Assembly: GCA_009930355.1 (NCBI GenBank)
Contig: RZYK01000086.1
Location: 1-8,036 of the forward strand
Direction: 5' to 3'
DNA: 8,036 bases
From: Campylobacterota bacterium
GTDB taxonomy: Bacteria; Campylobacterota; Campylobacteria; Campylobacterales; Sulfurospirillaceae
Within the stretch, counting starts at the first letter, position 1, and every line of letters begins with the position of its first letter. Shown here in pieces: positions 1 through 5,066 of this stretch. Below the pieces are notes generated by a model, which saw nothing but the letters and a program-made list of their open reading frames with translations, ran no database searches and was not told the origin of the DNA. A program made the position numbers and the translations under genes.

Positions 1-180
1 CTTTTTCATCTTATCAGACTTGTAAAACTCTTCAATCACTTTATTGATAATAAAATCAAACGAATCACGATTTGAAAGACCTTCTATCTCTTTTTTATAA
101 ACTGAGGATAAAATATCCAGTCTAAGCATATTTTTCTCAGTAAAGTTAACGCGTTTTCCTATTTTGTCAGTATTGTCCAT
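1..180 (-). CDS. Small hypothetical protein, N-terminal 60 codons (runs off the window)
   Basis: The first 180 bases read as one open frame on the minus strand. It starts at ATG 180-178 and has no stop before the window edge, so the gene continues to the left. The start is supported by AAGG at 190-187, six bases upstream, and by a TATAAT -10 box further upstream. The visible protein begins MDNTDKIGKRVNFTEKNMLR and is charged and predicted helical. The stretch from KRVNFTEKNMLRLDIL onward is reminiscent of small ribbon-helix-helix DNA-binding proteins of plasmids and TA modules (a basic strand followed by two helices), but this is only a resemblance. The gene is divergent from the recombinase at 395 and shares its ~214-base upstream region. 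Function is not recognised. Confidence 0.7.
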   Translation of the reverse strand, partial: MDNTDKIGKRVNFTEKNMLRLDILSSVYKKEIEGLSNRDSFDFIINKVIEEFYKSDKMKK

Positions 181-207
181 TTCAAGCCTTTTTAATTATT
201 TTATGCA

Positions 208-236
208 ATTATACTCTATATATTGATAGAAATAAA
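208..236 (-). promoter_or_regulatory. Putative sigma-70 promoter of the leftward small gene
   Basis: On the minus strand TATAAT lies at 213-208. A weak -35 (TTTATT, 236-231) sits 17 bases upstream. This would place transcription start near 201 and give a leader of about 20 bases containing the AAGG ribosome binding site. The -10 is perfect and the -35 poor, a common pattern in Campylobacterota. Confidence 0.45.
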
Positions 237-326
237 GATTTAAAATGATTTATTGTTTATTATGGTTTAAAATTACATTTTTGAAAAAGCTTAAGAAGTA
301 GGGCGGTTTGAGGGTTATGTTGCTTT

Positions 327-388
327 TATAATAGTACATAATAAGATATAATGACTTAATTATAAAGAATTATTTCCTAAATTGAGGA
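327..388 (+). promoter_or_regulatory. Promoter region and ribosome binding site of the recombinase gene
   Basis: Two perfect TATAAT hexamers occur, at 327-332 and 347-352, neither with a good -35. The second is the better placed, giving a leader of about 35 bases. GAGGA at 384-388 is a clear ribosome binding site six bases before the ATG at 395. The rest of the 181-394 interval is AT-rich, and I see no further gene in it. Confidence 0.45.
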
Positions 389-394
389 CTTATT

Positions 395-1354
395 ATGGAA
401 GAATCTGCACTTTTTAAACTCAATTTATTTATTAAAAGCTATCTTAATGAGAAGAAATCACTTAATTTGTCTAAAAATACACTTTTAACCTATTCTAGAG
501 TTTTAAATGATTTTAGTGAGTATTATAGAGGCTATTATGAAGAATTATCCTTAGAAAAGATAGATAAAGCATTCATTCTTGCTTTTTTAGATTCTAAAGC
601 ACTTTCGATTAGTAGTAAGAGTTTGTATACGACCATTTTAAAAAACTTTTTTCTCTATTTAGAAAATCATGAGTATGTTATCCTAGAGGGTAAAAAAAGG
701 TTAGGAGATCTTCAGCATAAAATGACTCAAAAGATTCCTGTGGCTTTGAGTGCTTCTGAGTATGATACGGTGTTGCATTATTTTGAAAAAGAGTCAATTA
801 AAAAAAAGAGAGCGTTTTATTCCTATCGGAATCTTTTTATGATGAAGCTATTGGTGTTAACAGGTATAAGAGCCAGTGAACTCTTACATGTAAGTGTAGA
901 AGATTTTTCAGAAGTATGCTCAGAAGAGGGAAGAGTCATCTATAAAATCAAGATTCTAGGTAAAGGGAATAAAGAGCGTTATGTGTATATCCTAAAAGAA
1001 AATCTTGAAAAAGAGTTTGTATTTTTACAACAACATCTTAAAACATTAAAAACTATGACTATAGATATAAAGCATCCCTCCAATACTACATTGATGCACT
1101 CTTTTTTATGTATCACCAAAGAGGGAAGGGTACTGCAGCGCTCTGAACTTTATGTGTGTGTTAATGCTTTTTTAAAAGGGCTTGGTATTCAAAAAAGAGG
1201 TATTCATATGCTCAGACACTCGTTTGGAAAACAGATGGTGCGTAAAAATATCAATCTCTCTACCATTAAAGATCTAATGGGGCATGAGAATATTCAAACG
1301 ACCATGATTTATGCGAGAAGTGATGAGGGGAGCATGATTAGGGCGATGGTATAA
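395..1354 (+). CDS. Tyrosine recombinase/integrase, XerH-like, apparently intact
   Basis: This 319-residue site-specific DNA recombinase would cut and rejoin DNA through a 3'-phosphotyrosine. The N-terminal SAM-like core-binding domain spans about residues 5-105 and the catalytic domain about 115-319. All expected catalytic residues are visible: Arg159 in TGIRASELL, Lys190 in the beta-hairpin GKGNKERYV, His271 and Arg274 in HMLRHSFG, His297 in LMGHENIQ, and the nucleophile Tyr306 in TTMIYA. From memory of the family it is closest in style to Campylobacterota XerH/XerT, though at 319 residues it is shorter than H. pylori XerH (about 360). It shows no obvious IntI-type insertion before the HxxR motif. 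A strong GAGGA ribosome binding site fixes the start. It heads the TA island, and a second copy of its 3' end lies at about 3325-3545. Whether it resolves chromosome or plasmid dimers or moves the neighbouring modules cannot be told from sequence alone. Confidence 0.93.
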   Translation: MEESALFKLNLFIKSYLNEKKSLNLSKNTLLTYSRVLNDFSEYYRGYYEELSLEKIDKAFILAFLDSKALSISSKSLYTTILKNFFLYLENHEYVILEGKKRLGDLQHKMTQKIPVALSASEYDTVLHYFEKESIKKKRAFYSYRNLFMMKLLVLTGIRASELLHVSVEDFSEVCSEEGRVIYKIKILGKGNKERYVYILKENLEKEFVFLQQHLKTLKTMTIDIKHPSNTTLMHSFLCITKEGRVLQRSELYVCVNAFLKGLGIQKRGIHMLRHSFGKQMVRKNINLSTIKDLMGHENIQTTMIYARSDEGSMIRAMV

Positions 1355-1372
1355 ATTTGCGCAATCACCACA

Positions 1373-1423
1373 TTGACAAAGCTATGATTTTGATATATAC
1401 TTTTTGATATACATCAGTCTGAT
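1373..1423 (+). promoter_or_regulatory. vapBC promoter with candidate operator repeats
   Basis: TTGACA (1373-1378), a 17-base spacer and TATACT (1396-1401) make a near-consensus sigma-70 promoter, the best plus-strand promoter in the window. A direct repeat TTTTGATATA occurs at 1388-1397 and 1402-1411, 14 bases apart and straddling the -10. It is followed by the palindrome ATCAG-T-CTGAT at 1413-1423. VapB-type antitoxins usually repress their own operon by binding repeats like these. The operator role is inferred. Confidence 0.65.
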
Positions 1424-1443
1424 TTATTTGAGAGGAGCTTATG

Positions 1444-1680
1444 ATGACATTAACAGCCAAAGTATTTCAAAATGGTAGGTCTCAAGCAATACGTATTCCA
1501 AAAGAGTTTCGTGTGGAAGATAGTGAAGTGTATATCGAAAAAATTGGGGATACCTTGATTATCAAACCCACCCATGCAAACAAATGGGATAGTTTTTTTC
1601 ATACATTGCAGAGTGTTGATACCACAGGTTTTCTTGAAAATAGGGTTGATTTACCACTTCAAGAACGGGAGTTATTTTAA
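1444..1680 (+). CDS. vapB: VapB-type antitoxin (AbrB/MazE swapped-hairpin fold)
   Basis: Antitoxin of a type II VapBC pair, expected to neutralise the PIN ribonuclease encoded next to it and to bind the promoter of its own operon. The N-terminal half is a typical AbrB/SpoVT DNA-binding domain: TAKVFQNGRSQAIRIPKEFR, followed by VYIEKIGDTLIIKP. The C-terminal ~35 residues (KWDSFFHTLQSVDT onward) would be the toxin-binding tail. There are two adjacent ATGs, at 1441 and 1444. I chose 1444 because AGGAG at 1433-1437 is then six bases away rather than three; a start at 1441 adds only one Met. The stop TAA shares its last base with the vapC ATG (TAATG), so the two genes are translationally coupled. 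Confidence 0.92.
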   Translation: MTLTAKVFQNGRSQAIRIPKEFRVEDSEVYIEKIGDTLIIKPTHANKWDSFFHTLQSVDTTGFLENRVDLPLQERELF

Positions 1681-2078
1681 TGCTCTATATGTTAGACACT
1701 AATATCTGTGGTTATATCATCAGGAATAAACCACAAAATATCAAAGAGAAACTCAAAGAAATTGAAAGACATCATGCCATTGGTCTATCTAGTATTGTAG
1801 TAAGTGAATTGATCTATGGAGTAAAGAAAAAGGCAAGTCCACAGCTTAATGAAATTGTTTTGTCCTTTATTGCAAACTTTCAAATCTTTGACTTTAATCA
1901 AAACAGTGCATTTGAGTATGCAAATATTAGAGATGACTTAGAAAAAAAAGGAACTATTATTGGCTCCAATGATCTATTCATCGCAGCTCATGCAAAAGCA
2001 CTCCATGCGATTTTAGTTACTAATAATGAAAAAGAGTTCAAAAGAGTGCTAGGATTAACCGTAGAAAATTGGATTTAA
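1680..2078 (+). CDS. vapC: VapC-type PIN-domain ribonuclease toxin
   Basis: A 132-residue PIN-domain endoribonuclease. VapC toxins cut specific structured RNAs, often initiator tRNA or the 23S rRNA sarcin-ricin loop; the target here is unknown. The acidic metal-binding residues are visible: Asp6 in MLYMLDTN, Glu43 in SSIVVSELIYG and Asp98 in GSNDLFIAAHA. Asn115/Asn116 and Glu117 in VTNNEKEF complete the usual fourth motif. The protein ends VENWI, as many VapC proteins do. Length is normal for the family and nothing is missing, so the toxin should be active. It begins on the last base of the vapB stop codon. Confidence 0.94.
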   Translation: MLYMLDTNICGYIIRNKPQNIKEKLKEIERHHAIGLSSIVVSELIYGVKKKASPQLNEIVLSFIANFQIFDFNQNSAFEYANIRDDLEKKGTIIGSNDLFIAAHAKALHAILVTNNEKEFKRVLGLTVENWI

Positions 2079-2104
2079 GAGTAAGCATTTACACAAGGAC
2101 TTAC

Positions 2105-2302
2105 ATGAAAACGATTGAAAATTATAAATTTAGAGATATGATTTTAAGAATTGGTATAACAGCAGTTAAGGAAGCACAAGCTCGAAGTTTAGTCAATGGT
2201 GTCCCCAATGTTTTCAGCCGTGATGGAGTTCCTTATTTTCAGATGCCTAGTGGCGAGATTACCTCTAAAATACCTAAAGAATATGAGAGTGTTTACAACT
2301 AA
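2105..2302 (+). CDS. Small hypothetical protein, 65 residues, possibly a stray antitoxin
   Basis: The frame is open from TTG 2069 inside vapC, but the convincing start is ATG 2105: AAGGA at 2095-2099 lies five bases upstream, and the protein then begins MKTIENYKFRDMILRIG. It follows vapC by 26 bases with no promoter of its own, so it is probably read with vapBC. The second half (VNGVPNVFSRDGVPYFQMPSGEITSKIPKEY) has a pattern, 'G-hydrophobic-P...DG...PSGEI', that resembles tails of small antitoxin-like proteins next to zeta-type toxins; this is a weak resemblance from memory. Its stop codon ends at 2302 and the 101-bp inverted repeat begins at 2303. It may be a third member of the vapBC operon, or an antitoxin separated from its toxin. 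Confidence 0.72.
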   Translation: MKTIENYKFRDMILRIGITAVKEAQARSLVNGVPNVFSRDGVPYFQMPSGEITSKIPKEYESVYN

Positions 2303-2403
2303 TGTCAGACGGAATACAATTTTTGTCGTATAACATTCTAAGCAAAGCCTAAAATGCCCTATTGAATTTAAAATATCTGCATAATTTTACTATTCGTCTG
2401 ACA
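2303..2403. repeat. 101-bp imperfect inverted repeat, copy 1 (attC-like element)
   Basis: The ends TGTCAGACG (2303-2311) and CGTCTGACA (2395-2403) are perfect 9-bp inverted repeats. Pairing continues inward imperfectly (AATA, AATT, then TG and TAT blocks) with an extra G at 2312 on one arm, so a single strand could fold into a long bulged hairpin. Copy 2 at 4443-4547 matches it at 89 of 101 positions without gaps. No direct target duplication flanks it (CTAA on the left, GGCG on the right), which argues against an ordinary transposon-derived MITE. It starts right after the stop of the 65-residue gene. The best conserved internal stretch is TAAGCAAAGCCTAAAAT (2339-2355). Confidence 0.85.
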
Positions 2404-2430
2404 GGCGTGTAAAGGTTGAATGAGTTGCTA

Positions 2431-2468
2431 TCTGTATTTTATGAAAGTAATACAGATTATGTTAAAAT
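2431..2468 (+). promoter_or_regulatory. Putative promoter and operator of the zeta-type TA module
   Basis: TCTGTATT (2431-2438) and AATACAGA (2449-2456) form a perfect 8-bp inverted repeat with a 10-base spacer. It lies just upstream of a -10-like TAAAAT (2463-2468). AAGGA at 2485-2489 is the ribosome binding site of the following gene. Position and symmetry suggest autoregulation by the antitoxin or the complex. That role is inferred. Confidence 0.5.
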
Positions 2469-2478
2469 ACTTTCAATA
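2463..2478 (+). repeat. 16-bp direct repeat, first copy
   Basis: TAAAATACTTTCAATA here recurs exactly at 4415-4430. In this copy it contains the likely -10 box of the zeta module. Confidence 0.6.
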
Positions 2479-2495
2479 CTTGTTAAGGACAATAA

Positions 2496-2675
2496 ATGCA
2501 AAAAGCCCTTTTGATGACACCCTATGAGCCATCCGATAATGAGCTGAGTGTTTTGATGCATGATGTTGCAACTGAAGCAAAAAGGAAAGCTGTCATAGTC
2601 AAAAAACAATTGCGAGAGTCTATCGTTTTTGAAATACAAAAAGCACGTCTTAAATTACATGTCATGAAAGCATGA
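2496..2675 (+). CDS. Small antitoxin candidate of the zeta-type toxin, 59 residues
   Basis: ATG 2496 is preceded by AAGGA (2485-2489) at six bases, and the frame closes at TGA 2673-2675. That stop overlaps the ATG of the zeta-like toxin (2672-2674) in an ATGA arrangement, the usual sign of translational coupling in TA operons. The protein starts MQKALLMTPYEPSDNELSVL and ends in a helical, lysine-rich stretch (ATEAKRKAVIVKKQLRES). It is strongly charged and predicted almost entirely alpha-helical, as expected for an antitoxin that wraps around a zeta kinase. I do not recognise a named family; the antitoxin role rests on position, size and coupling. It falls just under a 60-residue length cut-off and would be missed by simple ORF screens. 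Confidence 0.8.
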   Translation: MQKALLMTPYEPSDNELSVLMHDVATEAKRKAVIVKKQLRESIVFEIQKARLKLHVMKA

Positions 2676-3280
2676 AAAAACCTGTTTTAATTATCATTGC
2701 TGGTCCGAACGGATCTGGTAAAACGTCTATTACTTCAAAGATTCTTCAGCACGAATGGGTTGAGAGTTGTCTCTACATTAATCCCGATGCGATTGCGAAT
2801 GATAAATTCGGTGATTGGAATTCATACGAAGCAGTGCTAAGTGCTGCAAAATATTCAACGCAAATGCGTGAAGAGTGTATTGAAAAGAAAGAAGGATTGA
2901 TTTTTGAAACAGTACTTTCGGCAGATGATAAAATTGATTTTATACTAAGAGCCAAACAACAAGGATATTTTATCCGTTTATTTTTTGTAGGGACGGAAAG
3001 TCCAACAATTAATGCTAGCCGAATTGCGCAAAGAGTTATGGAAGGTGGGCATGATGTCCCTATCACAAAAATCATTTCTCGCTATGGCAAATCCATTACT
3101 AACTGTTGTATTGTAGCGAGTATTGTAGATCGTGTTTATATTTATGATAATTCGGTTGATTTTGCTGATCCGCAATTACTGTTTAAAGTAACGGATGGAA
3201 AGTTCATCAAAGAGTATAAACAGATAAACGAATGGGCTCAACCTATTTTGAATTTCCTTCATGAAAACCCATCACTGTAA
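2672..3280 (+). CDS. Zeta toxin-like P-loop kinase (COG4185-type)
   Basis: A 202-residue P-loop protein of the zeta/PezT toxin superfamily, here the short single-domain form. Well-studied zeta toxins phosphorylate UDP-N-acetylglucosamine and block peptidoglycan synthesis; other members may have other substrates. Visible motifs are Walker A GPNGSGKT (11-18), the NPD motif in YINPDAIA (Asn37-Asp39), FETVLS (Glu79-Thr80, the position of the substrate-binding acidic residue), and RVMEGGHDVP (121-130) followed by ISRYGKS (Arg137). The last block is the usual 'RV..GGH.VP...I..RY' signature with phosphate-binding arginines. All key residues are present and the length is normal, so the gene looks intact. 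It overlaps the 59-residue upstream gene by four bases and should be co-expressed with it. The C-terminus (NEWAQPILNF) is typical of the group. Confidence 0.9.
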   Translation: MKKPVLIIIAGPNGSGKTSITSKILQHEWVESCLYINPDAIANDKFGDWNSYEAVLSAAKYSTQMREECIEKKEGLIFETVLSADDKIDFILRAKQQGYFIRLFFVGTESPTINASRIAQRVMEGGHDVPITKIISRYGKSITNCCIVASIVDRVYIYDNSVDFADPQLLFKVTDGKFIKEYKQINEWAQPILNFLHENPSL

Positions 3281-3324
3281 AAGTGCCTTTAAATATTGTG
3301 GTAGAACATCCTGAAGTGCGTAAG

Positions 3325-3545
3325 GGAAGGGTGTAGAACTTTATCTTAGTGTTAATTCCTTTATAAAAAACCATGGTCTTCAAAAAAGAGGCATTCATAT
3401 GCTAAGACACTCCTTTGGAAAACAGATGGTGCGTAAAAATATTAATCTCTCTACTATTAAAGATTTAATGGGGCATGAGAATATTCAAACGACCATAATT
3501 TATGCTAGAAGCGATGAGGGGAGTATGATGAGGGCGGTGGTGTAA
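3325..3545 (+). pseudogene. Remnant of a second XerH-like tyrosine recombinase (C-terminal part only)
   Basis: The segment aligns with the 3' end of the recombinase gene at 395-1354. Similarity starts around GGGAAGGG (3323-3330, matching about 1123-1130), continues after a small deletion, and ends at the matching stop TAA 3543-3545. The readable frame is VELYLSVNSFIKNHGLQKRG, then the HMLRHSFG box, LMGHENIQ and the TTIIYA tyrosine box. The catalytic His/Arg, His and Tyr are therefore kept, while the domain with Arg-I and the catalytic Lys is gone. Over the last 165 bases 152 are identical (92%), and 10 of the 13 changes are silent. There is no start codon with a ribosome binding site; an internal ATG at 3399 could give only about 48 residues. 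It is best read as a truncated paralogue. Confidence 0.85.
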
Positions 3546-3583
3546 TTTCTACGCAATGTATGTGTAAATACTCTCATTTATGT

Positions 3584-3603
3584 TATAATACTATCAAATA
3601 GTA
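3584..3603 (+). promoter_or_regulatory. Promoter and palindromic operator of the Phd/UPF0175-PIN module
   Basis: TATAAT at 3584-3589 is a perfect -10 box with no clear -35. Directly after it, TACTAT (3589-3594), CAA, ATAGTA (3598-3603) form a perfect 6-bp palindrome covering the expected transcription start. AAAGGA at 3608-3613 is the ribosome binding site for ATG 3619. A repressor on the palindrome would block initiation, which fits TA autoregulation. Confidence 0.6.
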
Positions 3604-3618
3604 GTACAAAGGAAACAT

Positions 3619-3939
3619 ATGCAAACCATAGGCATACGAGAACTTCAAACCAATCCAGCCATTTTCACAAAAGCACTGGAAAACAATGAATTTACCATGA
3701 TAACGAAACGAAGCACCCCTATTGGTGTAGCGATAGCATTTGATGACACGATCCTCTCAAAAGGACTTAAAACATCTTTGTTGATAGAAGCCTATAAAAA
3801 TGGCTCTCTTAGTATGGGACAATTAAGCAAAACGCTTGGTGTCTCAACTGAAAATACGATGCAGATGCTTTCAATGATGGGAATAAATGTCATAGAATAT
3901 GACTTCAAAGAGGATTTATCGGCAATGGATGCTTTTTGA
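3619..3939 (+). CDS. Antitoxin with Phd/YefM-like N-terminus and UPF0175-like C-terminus
   Basis: The 106-residue protein appears to join two parts. Residues 1-41 (MQTIGIRELQTNPAIFTKAL, then TMITKRSTPIGVAIAF) match the N-terminal fold of Phd/YefM antitoxins, which dimerise and bind operator DNA. Residues ~52-100 (LLIEAYKNGSLSMGQLSKTL, then MGINVIEYDFKEDL) match the helix-turn-helix-like core of UPF0175 proteins, which are commonly partnered with DUF3368 PIN proteins. The next gene is exactly such a DUF3368 protein, supporting the antitoxin role. The start is set by AAAGGA five bases upstream. Its stop TGA (3937-3939) overlaps the toxin ATG (3939-3941), so the genes are coupled. The pairing is established for UPF0175; the Phd-like head is read from the sequence pattern. 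Confidence 0.85.
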   Translation: MQTIGIRELQTNPAIFTKALENNEFTMITKRSTPIGVAIAFDDTILSKGLKTSLLIEAYKNGSLSMGQLSKTLGVSTENTMQMLSMMGINVIEYDFKEDLSAMDAF

Positions 3940-4406
3940 TGGTCGTTGTCAGTGATGCTACCACACTCATTGTCCTTCAAAAACGAGGGAGATTTGATCT
4001 TCTTTCAAATCTCTTTCATGAGGTACTGATTCCTACCAGTGTGTTCAATGAGTTAAATCATAAAGATACCATCATACTTCCTACGTTTATGCAAACAAAG
4101 AGCGTCACACAAGATAGCGAACTAGCGAACCTAAAACAACTTTTAGATGATGGAGAGAGTGAAGCGATAAAACTCGCTAAAGACACATCCCTTCCGCTTA
4201 TCATTGATGAGAAAAAAGGACGAAAAATAGCCACCAATATGGGGTTAAAAATCATAGGGCTTTTGGGCGTTATTTATTTAAATATCAAACGAGGGTACAT
4301 ATCAAAAGACGATGCAAAAACTCTTTTTGATGAAATTTCAAAAGATGGTTTTAGGATCTCTAACAAACTTGTATCCGACATGTTTGAGAGTTTACCAGAA
4401 TCATAA
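3939..4406 (+). CDS. DUF3368 PIN-like toxin
   Basis: A probable VapC-related PIN nuclease of the DUF3368 family. Counting from ATG 3939 (155 residues), the first metal ligand is Asp6 in VVVSDATTLI. Others are the conserved Glu38 in SVFNEL, Glu73/Glu75 in DDGESEAIKLA, and Asp90 with Arg95 in LIIDEKKGRKIA. GLKIIGLLGVI and GFRIS near the C-terminus are typical for DUF3368. A TTG three bases upstream could extend it by one residue, but ATG 3939, overlapping the antitoxin stop as TGATG, is the natural start. The family is predicted to be ribonucleolytic; target and activity are not known for this protein. It is followed by 36 bases and then the second inverted repeat. Confidence 0.87.
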   Translation: MVVVSDATTLIVLQKRGRFDLLSNLFHEVLIPTSVFNELNHKDTIILPTFMQTKSVTQDSELANLKQLLDDGESEAIKLAKDTSLPLIIDEKKGRKIATNMGLKIIGLLGVIYLNIKRGYISKDDAKTLFDEISKDGFRISNKLVSDMFESLPES

Positions 4407-4414
4407 TATGGGTA

Positions 4415-4430
4415 TAAAATACTTTCAATA
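4415..4430 (+). repeat. 16-bp direct repeat, second copy
   Basis: TAAAATACTTTCAATA is identical to 2463-2478. Here it lies between the PIN toxin stop and inverted repeat copy 2, with no complete gene after it to use it as a promoter. An ATG at 4408 opens a short frame through it that stops inside the repeat, with no ribosome binding site. Confidence 0.6.
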
Positions 4431-4442
4431 TGATGCTCAAAG

Positions 4443-4547
4443 GGTGTCAAACGAAGTGCAATTTTAGTCATATAACATTTTAAGCAAAGCCTAAAATACG
4501 CTATTGAATTCAAAATATTTGCATAATTTTGCTATTCGTCTGACACC
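4443..4547. repeat. 105-bp imperfect inverted repeat, copy 2 (attC-like element)
   Basis: Same element and same orientation as 2303-2403. Here the terminal inverted repeat is longer: GGTGTCAAACGAA (4443-4455) against TTCGTCTGACACC (4535-4547), 12 of 13 positions pairing. The central 101 bp (4445-4545) are 88% identical to copy 1 and contain the same TAAGCAAAGCCTAAAAT block. No target duplication is visible (CAAAG on the left, AACG on the right). Its right edge coincides with the broken 5' end of the gene fragment at 4549-4899. Confidence 0.85.
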
Positions 4548-4548
4548 A

Positions 4549-4899
4549 ACGTTTGAAACCTTCCTTTCCGTCTTATCTTTGGAGGGGCTTTCTTCAAATA
4601 AAAAGAGGTATTTACGATTGCGGGCTTGGTGGGCCGGCAATGATTCACGACGAAAGAAGCCTATTGCGATGTCTGTGATTGAGCGAGAAAATATTTTAGC
4701 TTTAGGAGAATTATTGGATGAAACAAATTCTAATGATTTGATAATGAAAGCAGAAATTTACAGAGAAGCAGAGGATTTTGAGAAAGCGAAGGCATTGCTA
4801 GAAAAAATAGAAACGACAGATTTAGTAAAGGCTGTTGCATTTATGAAAAAACATATCGAGCAAAAAGATCCTTTCGTAAGGAAGTTAGTTTTCGAATAA
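4549..4899 (+). pseudogene. 5'-truncated gene fragment, TPR-like helical C-terminus
   Basis: The frame is open from TTG 4504, but its first 15 codons are simply inverted repeat copy 2 read as protein. Convincing protein sequence starts only after the repeat, near TFETFLSVLSLEG. The fragment (116 codons) contains KKRYLRLRAWWAGNDSRRKK, a pattern I associate with larger hypothetical proteins. It continues through helical TPR-like segments (AEIYREAEDFEKAKALLEKI) to a stop at 4897-4899. No ribosome binding site or ATG fits; the first internal ATG is 4669, deep in the conserved part. It is most likely the 3' part of a longer gene whose 5' part was lost at the repeat. Local GC content around 4565-4680 looks higher than in the TA modules, consistent with a different origin. 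Function not recognised. Confidence 0.6.
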
Positions 4900-4949
4900 A
4901 AAATCCAATGGGGCCATGAGAGAGTAGTTACTCAAAAACCCCATTGGAT
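4898..4949 (-). terminator. Rho-independent terminator of the HigBA-type operon
   Basis: ATCCAATGGGG (4903-4913) and CCCCATTGGAT (4939-4949) form a perfect 11-bp stem. The 25-base loop contains its own small hairpin, GAGTA-GT-TACTC (4922-4933). Read on the minus strand the stem is followed by six T (4903-4898), as expected downstream of the leftward toxin-antitoxin pair. The stem is also transcribed from the left, but without a U-tract there. Bases 4950-5066 hold no gene that I can support, only a small GGGG-T-CCCC palindrome at 4988-4996. Confidence 0.75.
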
Positions 4950-5066
4950 AATCTATAACTTCGTAAAGCATCTTTCGACTCTTTATCGGGGTCCCCTGAG
5001 AAAACGGAATATATAGTACGTTAAGAGTATATGCCGAAAAGGTATTGGGAATCTATAAACCTAAAG

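Noticed and set aside
395..1354. The recombinase as a classical integron integrase (IntI)
   Set aside because: The spacing between the catalytic Lys and HxxR motifs shows no obvious IntI-specific insertion, and the sequence style is XerH-like. No canonical attI or attC core was found.
2457..2639. Minus-strand frame across the zeta-module promoter and small antitoxin
   Set aside because: It is the shadow of the 59-residue gene and its upstream region, with no ribosome binding site. The plus-strand reading has coupling, promoter and start signals.
4274..4513. Minus-strand frame over the PIN toxin end and repeat copy 2
   Set aside because: It crosses the end of a well-supported plus-strand gene and half of the inverted repeat, with no family resemblance.
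2303..4547. The inverted repeats as a transposon-derived MITE
   Set aside because: No target site duplication flanks either copy, and no transposase or insertion sequence is in the window. Kept only as an alternative to the attC-like reading.
4988..4996. GGGG-T-CCCC palindrome as a terminator or origin element
   Set aside because: The single-base loop and lack of a T-tract make it a poor terminator, and there is nothing else around it to support a function.
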